Source of the DNA: Amycolatopsis coloradensis
Lineage (GTDB): Bacteria; Actinomycetota; Actinomycetes; Mycobacteriales; Pseudonocardiaceae
Assembly: GCF_037997115.1 (NCBI RefSeq)
Contig: NZ_CP150484.1
Coordinates: 6,021,547-6,085,546 of the forward strand
DNA length: 64,000 bases
Direction of reading: 5' to 3'
Shown: one piece after another, positions 56,722 through 64,000 of the stretch
Position numbering within the stretch: the stretch's first letter is position 1
How the letters are laid out: each line of letters starts with the position of its first letter
Position numbers and translations under genes: made by a program
The notes under the pieces: model-generated
Databases searched by the model: none
What the model saw: the letters and a program-made list of their open reading frames with translations, nothing else
Told to the model about the DNA's origin: nothing

Positions 56722-57093
56722 CTACTGCTCAAGGAGAGCGGCGAGGTCGTCAGGCCCGAACCCGGCGTCCAGGAGGAGCACCTGGCGGTCGTCGTCAGCG
56801 ATCCAGCCCCACAACCGGGCGTGGAGCACGACCTCGCGCTCACCGCGGCTGCGACAGATCGAAGCCGGCGAGCGGTGCATCGTCGGGTGATGGAAAACGA
56901 ACCGGCGGGCGCTGTTCACAGTGCAGCAGTTGCTGTAGAGCGCAGTGGCGGTGACACCCGGCCTGCGAATGTCGCGCCCCAGGGCGGCGAGCCGTGGCGG
57001 CACGGCAGACGGCTGGTACATGGCCAGCGAGTGGCGGCGGGTCAGCAGGACATGGATGGCCATCGCATTCTCGATCCCCGTTCCCCCGCCCAT
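56722..57093 (-). CDS. Hypothetical protein near the stress operon
   Basis: This is a 123 aa protein supported mainly by a strong GAGGAGG seven bases before ATG 57093 and by good GC third-position bias near its end (WGWIADDDRQVLLLDAGFGP). The N-terminus reads MGGGTGIENAMAIHVLLTRR. I do not recognise a family. It diverges from the universal stress protein gene and could share control with it. Confidence 0.4.
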   Translation of the reverse strand: MGGGTGIENAMAIHVLLTRRHSLAMYQPSAVPPRLAALGRDIRRPGVTATALYSNCCTVNSARRFVFHHPTMHRSPASICRSRGEREVVLHARLWGWIADDDRQVLLLDAGFGPDDLAALLEQ

Positions 57094-57302
57094 CCGTATC
57101 ACCTCCTCGTTCGGAACGAGATGAACCGGGGTAGTCAGAGGTCGCGAGCGCCTTGCGCTCGAAGACCGTCAGAATCCACCAACGGTTCGAGGAGAGATTG
57201 CGTGACCCTGGCCGCCGGGCTGTTCGCCCCTGTCGGTTTGGTCGACCACCAGCGCGATCTCGCCCGAGCCGGTACCGGCCGGGGCGCAGGTCCTGGACGA
57301 AA

Positions 57303-57316
57303 GGGACATCAGCCCC
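57303..57316. promoter_or_regulatory. DevR/DosR-like box
   Basis: GGGACATCAGCCCC is close to the core of the mycobacterial DosR site (GGGAC, four bases, GTCCC) and lies about 110 bases before the universal stress protein gene. DosR-type control of universal stress proteins and a P-type ATPase is established in Mycobacterium, and the downstream operon has just these genes. One base (C for T) in the right arm deviates. Only experiment can confirm it. Confidence 0.35.
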
Positions 57317-57428
57317 TGCTCGCCGGCGCCCCCGCCGGTGGAGTCTGGAGGCACGGCAAACCTGTCGATCTGTGGGGCACCGATGTGCTCGGCAGGTACA
57401 GGTGCGGATCGAGTAAGGGGGCAGGGCC

Positions 57429-58282
57429 ATGGCTGCACCGGTCGTCGTCGGTGTCGACGATTCACCGGCTGCCGCGGCGGCGCTTTCCTGGGCGGCCGGG
57501 GAGGCACGGCTGCGTGGTGCGGAATTGGTCGCGTGCACCGTTGTGGACTCGCAACGGTTACGGCACCCCTTGCACACCCTGGCCGGAGCTTCGGGCCGGT
57601 CGTTGGCCGCGGCTGCGGGCGGGTACCCGGTGACCGTTCACCGGCGTGTCGGGGAGGTAGCGGACGAGTTGGTCGCCGCAGGGGTCGACGCCGACTTGCT
57701 GGTGGTCGGATCGCACGGCCGTGGTCGTCTGGCGGCGCTGATGCTGGGTTCGGTCAGTCGGGCCTGTCTCGCGCACGCGCCCTGTCCGGTCGTCGTGGTG
57801 GGACCTCACACCGAGCACGCCACCGCGCGGGGACGGGTGATCGTGGGTGTGGACGGTTCCGCGCCCTCCCGCCAGGCCTTGCTCGCCGCGGCCGGGGAGG
57901 CCACGCTGCGCGGCGCGACTCTCGACATCGTCCACGTCGTGCACTGGGATCGTGTCGGCACCGAACTGCTGACCCCGACGGTCGAGGAACTCCTCGAGTG
58001 GGGCCGGAAGCTCGTCTCCGCCGAGCTCGCCGCGACCAGGGTGGAAGGCAAGACCGTGGTCGTCCACGGTGACGTCTCCGAACTGCTGGTGCGGTACAGC
58101 GCGGACGCCGACCTGCTCGTGCTGGGCTCCCGCGGACGCAACCCGGCCGTCGGCCTGCTGCTGGGGTCGACCAGCGAGCACTGCGCACGAGCCGCGCGGT
58201 GCCCCGTCATGGTCACCCATGCCACCGGGGAACACCAGGCCGACGGGCAGGCTCAGGCTGTCGGGCACGACGAGCTGATGTC

Positions 58283-58286
<4 letters not shown>
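57429..58286 (+). CDS. Tandem universal stress protein
   Basis: This 285 aa protein has two USP domains. Each has the start V-V-V-G-V-D-x-S (VVVGVDDSPAA, then RVIVGVDGSAPS) and the ATP-binding G-x-x-G-x9-G-S loop (GSHGRGRLAALMLGSVS, then GSRGRNPAVGLLLGSTS). Tandem USPs help actinobacteria survive hypoxia and nutrient stress. The stop overlaps the next ATG (ATGA), so the protein is coupled to the P-type ATPase. The start is ATG 57429, after AAGGGGGCAGGG. Confidence 0.92.
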
Positions 58287-61023
<2,737 letters not shown>

Positions 61024-61027
<4 letters not shown>

Positions 61028-61260
61028 GGATCACGGAGGACTGCTCGCCGCGTGCCCTGCCCGACAGCGAATGGCTGCTCACCTACCTCGACGACGACGG
61101 GGCTGCGGAGCTGAGCCGCGACCACGGCGCTGACCCGATCGGCGTGGGCACCGGAGGCCGCTCGTCGCTGGGTTACGCCCTGCTCGGCAGCGTTGCCCAG
61201 CACGTGCCGCGGGAGGCACCATCGGACGTCCTCGTCGTACCGGCCGCAGGAGAGAACTGA
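61024..61260 (+). CDS. Mini universal-stress-like protein
   Basis: This is a 78 aa protein whose ATG 61024 overlaps the ATPase stop (ATGA). It keeps the last third of a USP fold: GVGTGGRSSLGYALLGSVAQ and then APSDVLVVPA, but lacks the nucleotide-binding N-terminal part (no V-G-V-D-x-S). It may be a shortened USP or a relic kept in the operon for coupling. It lies two bases before the antiporter gene. Confidence 0.6.
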
Positions 61261-61262
61261 TC

Positions 61263-62939
61263 GTGGAATTGCACGCGTTCCCGCTCGTCGCGATCATCCT
61301 GACCATCGCCGCCGCGGCAGGGCTGCTGGCCGTGCGGCTGCGGCAGCCGCTGATCGTCGCGTTCATCGGCGTCGGCATCCTGGTCGGCCCGGTCGGCACC
61401 GGCTGGGTCGACGCCGACAGCACCATCGAACTACTGGCCCGGCTGGGCATCGCGATCCTGCTGTACCTCGTCGGACTGCGGCTGGACCTGCACCTGATCC
61501 GCAGCACCGGCCCGGTCGCACTGGCCACCGGTCTCGGCCAGGTCGTGTTCACCTCGGTCCTCGGCTACCTGATCGCGATCGCGTTCGGCATGGACGGCGT
61601 CACCGCGCTCTACGTCGCGGTCGCCCTCACCTTCTCCTCCACGATCATCATCGTCAAACTGCTGTCCGACAAACGCGAACTCGACCAGCTCCACGGACGC
61701 ATCGCCGTCGGCTTCCTGATCGTCCAGGACATCATCGTCATCCTGGTGATGATCGCGCTCATCGCGTTCGGGCAACCCACCGGCGACAACCTCCCCCTCG
61801 GCATCGCCGCGATGCTCGGCAAAGGACTCGGCCTGCTCGCCGGCGTCGGCCTGCTCATGCGTTATGTCCTGCCTTCGCTGCTGCACCACATCGCACGATC
61901 CCAGGAGCTGCTCGTCCTCTTCGGCGTCGCCTACGCCGTCGCGATCGCCGCCCTGAGCGAATGGCTCGGCTTCAGCTCGGAGGTCGGTGCCTTCCTGGCC
62001 GGGATCTCCCTCGCTCAAACCACCTACCGCGACGCCATCGGCGCCCGGCTGGTCAGCCTCCGCGACTTCCTACTGCTGTTCTTCTTCCTCGACCTGGGCG
62101 CCAAACTGGAGTTCACCGACGTCGCACGGCAGATCACCGAAGCCGCCGTCTTCTCCGTCTTCGTGCTCGTCGGCCACCCCGTGATCGTCATCGCGATCAT
62201 GTCCGCCCTGCGCTACCCGGTCCGCGTCGGCTTCCTCACCGGACTCACCTCCGCCCAGATCTCCGAGTTCTCCCTCATTTTGGCCGCACTCGGGCTCAGC
62301 CTCGGGCACATCACCAACGCCACCGTCAGCCTGATCACCGTCGTCGGCCTGATCACCATCGGCGCCTCCACCTACCTGATCATGTACTCCCACCAGATCT
62401 ACCGGCGCCTCCAACGCCGGCTCACCATGTTCGAGCGCGCCCACACCAAATCCGACCAGTCGTCCGACAAGGACGACGACATCGACGTGATCCTCTACGG
62501 ACTCGGCCGGTTCGGCGGCCACCTGGCCGACCGGCTCGGCCAGACCGGGAACCGGGTCCTCGCGATCGACTTCGACCCCCACACCATCGCCACCACCCGC
62601 CGAGACGGCGTCACCGCAGTGTTCGGCAGCGCCGAGGACATCCACTTCCTGGAGTCCCTCCCCCTGTCCCGCGCTCGAGCCGTTGTCAGCGCCATCCCCA
62701 CCCGAGAGACCAATCTGACGCTGCTGCACAACCTGCGCCACCACAACTACGACGGCACGGTCGTGCTCACCGCACACACCAGCCACGACGCCGACCGACT
62801 CCGCACCGCCGGTGCCGACGCCGTCCTCGAACCCTTCTCCGCAGCCGCGACCACGACCTCCGATGCCCTGAGTGACCTGCTCGGCACAGGCCACGACCCA
62901 GATCACGGGGCCTGCCCCGGCGGTCGCGCATCGTCCTGA
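61263..62939 (+). CDS. Cation:proton antiporter with TrkA-N domain
   Basis: This 558 aa protein is a CPA2-family monovalent cation:proton antiporter. It has about 12 membrane segments, the GxxLGP-like start (FIGVGILVGPVG), the LTFSSTIIIVKLL segment and QDIIVILVMIALIAF. From about residue 413 follows an RCK/TrkA-N domain with the nucleotide loop LYGLGRFGGHLAD. K+/H+ exchange is the most likely reaction. GTG 61263 follows GGAGAG. It is the last gene of the stress operon, which thus combines ATP-driven and proton-driven cation transport with stress proteins. Confidence 0.9.
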   Translation: MELHAFPLVAIILTIAAAAGLLAVRLRQPLIVAFIGVGILVGPVGTGWVDADSTIELLARLGIAILLYLVGLRLDLHLIRSTGPVALATGLGQVVFTSVLGYLIAIAFGMDGVTALYVAVALTFSSTIIIVKLLSDKRELDQLHGRIAVGFLIVQDIIVILVMIALIAFGQPTGDNLPLGIAAMLGKGLGLLAGVGLLMRYVLPSLLHHIARSQELLVLFGVAYAVAIAALSEWLGFSSEVGAFLAGISLAQTTYRDAIGARLVSLRDFLLLFFFLDLGAKLEFTDVARQITEAAVFSVFVLVGHPVIVIAIMSALRYPVRVGFLTGLTSAQISEFSLILAALGLSLGHITNATVSLITVVGLITIGASTYLIMYSHQIYRRLQRRLTMFERAHTKSDQSSDKDDDIDVILYGLGRFGGHLADRLGQTGNRVLAIDFDPHTIATTRRDGVTAVFGSAEDIHFLESLPLSRARAVVSAIPTRETNLTLLHNLRHHNYDGTVVLTAHTSHDADRLRTAGADAVLEPFSAAATTTSDALSDLLGTGHDPDHGACPGGRASS

Positions 62940-63170
62940 GCAGCCTGATGAGCAGAGAATGACGGCGGGCCAGCCAACGCCGAGCGGGCGGCGTCCCGTG
63001 ACCGGGAGCCAAAAGACCCGCCAGTCGAAGACCATCGGTCCTGCTGTGGGCCGGCACCGGACACCCATAATCAGGACGAGTCCGGCGAACCGGCGCAGAG
63101 GTCCGCGATCGACGTGGCAGACCTCCCGCGAACGCGCCACCACGGACAGACCGACGTGAGGAAAGATCTG

Positions 63171-63480
63171 ATGGTGGTTGAAGCGAGTCGGCCGGTTGTG
63201 GTCGGGGTGGACGGATCGACCTCGGCGACACAGGCCGTGCGCTGGGCCGCACGCGAAGCTGTCCGGCGTACTACGCCGCTGGTGATCGTGCACGGGTGCG
63301 CGCTGGTTCCCGCCGCGGTACCGCACGCGGTGGCACTGGGCCCCTATCGGGATGCGCTGGAGAAGCAGGGCCGGGAGTGGGCTGGCGGAGGCGGCCACTC
63401 CCGGCCGAGGAGGCAGCGTCCGACGTGGTGGTGAGCACGGAGCTGAGCGGCGGCCGGGCGGCCGAACATCTGGTCACGCG
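63171..63480 (+). pseudogene. Broken universal stress protein
   Basis: ATG 63171 starts a clean USP N-terminus (RPVVVGVDGSTSATQAVRWA, then PLVIVHGCALVPA). After EKQGREW the frame is lost; the correct continuation (EEAASDVVVSTELSGGRAAE) lies in another frame from about 63390 and stops short of the ATP-loop second half. The gene is therefore both frameshifted and truncated, before the convergent response regulator gene. It stands as a remnant of a further USP copy. Confidence 0.7.
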
Positions 63481-63497
63481 AGCGATGCGATCGCGTG

Positions 63498-64000
63498 TCA
63501 GTGATCGCCTGGGGTGATCAACCCTGTCTCGTAAGCGATCGCGACGAGCCGTGCGCGGTCACGGGCTCCGAGCTTGCCGAGCAGGCGGCCGACGTGGGTG
63601 CGCGCGGTGGCCGGGCTCATATGCAGGCTTCGCCCGATCTCGGTGTTCGACTGGCCCGCCCCGACCTTGGCGAGGACCTCACGTTCCCGTGCGGTGAGCG
63701 AGTCGAGCGGTTCGGCCGAGGCCAGATTCGGGCTCGCTGCCGCGGCTCGCATCACCCGGCGGGTCACGGAAGGTGAGAGCAACGCGTCGCCGCGGGCTAC
63801 GGTCCGTACGGCTCCGCGCAGGTCGTCCGGGCTGGTGTCCTTCACGAGGAATCCGGCCGCACCCGCCCTGATCGCGTCGAGGATGTGTTCATCGGTGTCG
63901 AACGTGGTGAGCACGACGACCTGCACCTGCCGTAGCTCCGGATCCGCGACGATCCGGCGGGTCGCCGCGATGCCGTTTTCGCCCGGCATCCGGATGTCCA
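63498..64000 (-). CDS. LuxR/NarL-type response regulator, partial (runs off the window)
   Basis: The window holds the last 160-odd residues of a two-component response regulator; its start lies beyond 64000. It enters with DIRMPGENG (the Asp should be the phosphorylation site), has receiver features VVVLTTFDTDEHILDAIRAG and GFLVKDTSPDDL, and ends with a LuxR-type helix-turn-helix (LTAREREVLAKVGAGQSNTE, then ATARTHVGRLLGKLGARDRA). Position near the USP/ATPase genes invites comparison with DosR, but DosR proteins also end in LuxR domains by general family design, so this is not proof. No sensor kinase is visible in the window. Confidence 0.9.
   Translation of the reverse strand, partial: DIRMPGENGIAATRRIVADPELRQVQVVVLTTFDTDEHILDAIRAGAAGFLVKDTSPDDLRGAVRTVARGDALLSPSVTRRVMRAAAASPNLASAEPLDSLTAREREVLAKVGAGQSNTEIGRSLHMSPATARTHVGRLLGKLGARDRARLVAIAYETGLITPGDH

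Overview
The window is high-GC actinobacterial chromosome, most likely from the family Pseudonocardiaceae (Amycolatopsis, Saccharothrix and relatives). This placement is inferred from gene content: a DUF3558 lipoprotein beside ESX-type small proteins and paired YbaB proteins, several DUF574-like proteins, many XRE regulators with repeat-rich C-termini, LGFP/AbfB/ricin wall-binding modules, and an antiporter/USP/P-type ATPase block. No rRNA or tRNA gene was seen.

Layout. (1) 0.8-3.4 kb, minus strand: a compact ESX/type VII-associated operon (two YbaB-like proteins, an EspC-like protein, a WXG100-like protein, a DUF3558 lipoprotein), then an IS3 remnant. (2) 4.0-16.1 kb: a complete type I-E CRISPR-Cas locus. 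Both arrays and all cas genes read on the minus strand, in the order leader2-array2-cas3-cas8e-cse2-cas7-cas5-cas6e-cas1-cas2-leader1-array1. The interference genes look intact, but cas1 and cas2 each carry one in-frame nonsense codon (TAG and TGA). The window therefore suggests a system that can still interfere but may no longer acquire spacers. (3) 16.3-27.1 kb: a secreted polymorphic-toxin locus. It has a very large Ala-rich coiled-coil protein ending in a predicted DNA/RNA non-specific nuclease, two SUKH (SMI1/KNR4) immunity-type genes downstream, a second secreted ALF-repeat protein, and a divergent ALF/AbfB/LGFP/ricin wall-binding protein. (4) 27.2-31.2 kb: a decayed zone with a truncated DUF6348-like gene, an IS30 fragment joined to a broken DUF2695 gene, a C-terminal EccC fragment and another SUKH gene. 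(5) 31.4-42.0 kb: signalling and housekeeping genes (PP2C phosphatase, APH-type kinase, three XRE regulators of which one is frameshifted, HAD hydrolase, CutA, NUDIX) and a run of small unknown genes. (6) 42.7-48.8 kb, plus strand: an unusual gene train with three DUF574-type methyltransferase-fold proteins whose SAM motif is degraded, a GPP34-like protein, an orphan substrate-binding lipoprotein, a small protein, and a trypsin-like protease truncated before its catalytic serine. (7) 49.3-56.1 kb: a giant TPR-CHAT protease diverging from a two-gene unit (small soluble protein plus membrane protein). (8) 57.4-64 kb: a tightly overlapping stress operon (tandem universal stress protein, cation P-type ATPase, mini-USP, cation:proton antiporter) behind a DevR/DosR-like box, a broken USP, and a LuxR-family response regulator cut by the window edge.

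Working together: the window is rich in conflict and stress functions (CRISPR, toxin/immunity, CHAT protease) mixed with mobile-element debris, as expected for an accessory region. The strongest new points are the double nonsense disruption of the CRISPR adaptation genes, the train of SAM-motif-less DUF574 proteins, and the divergent TPR-CHAT/membrane-protein module. All functions are read from sequence and family knowledge; no database search was run.
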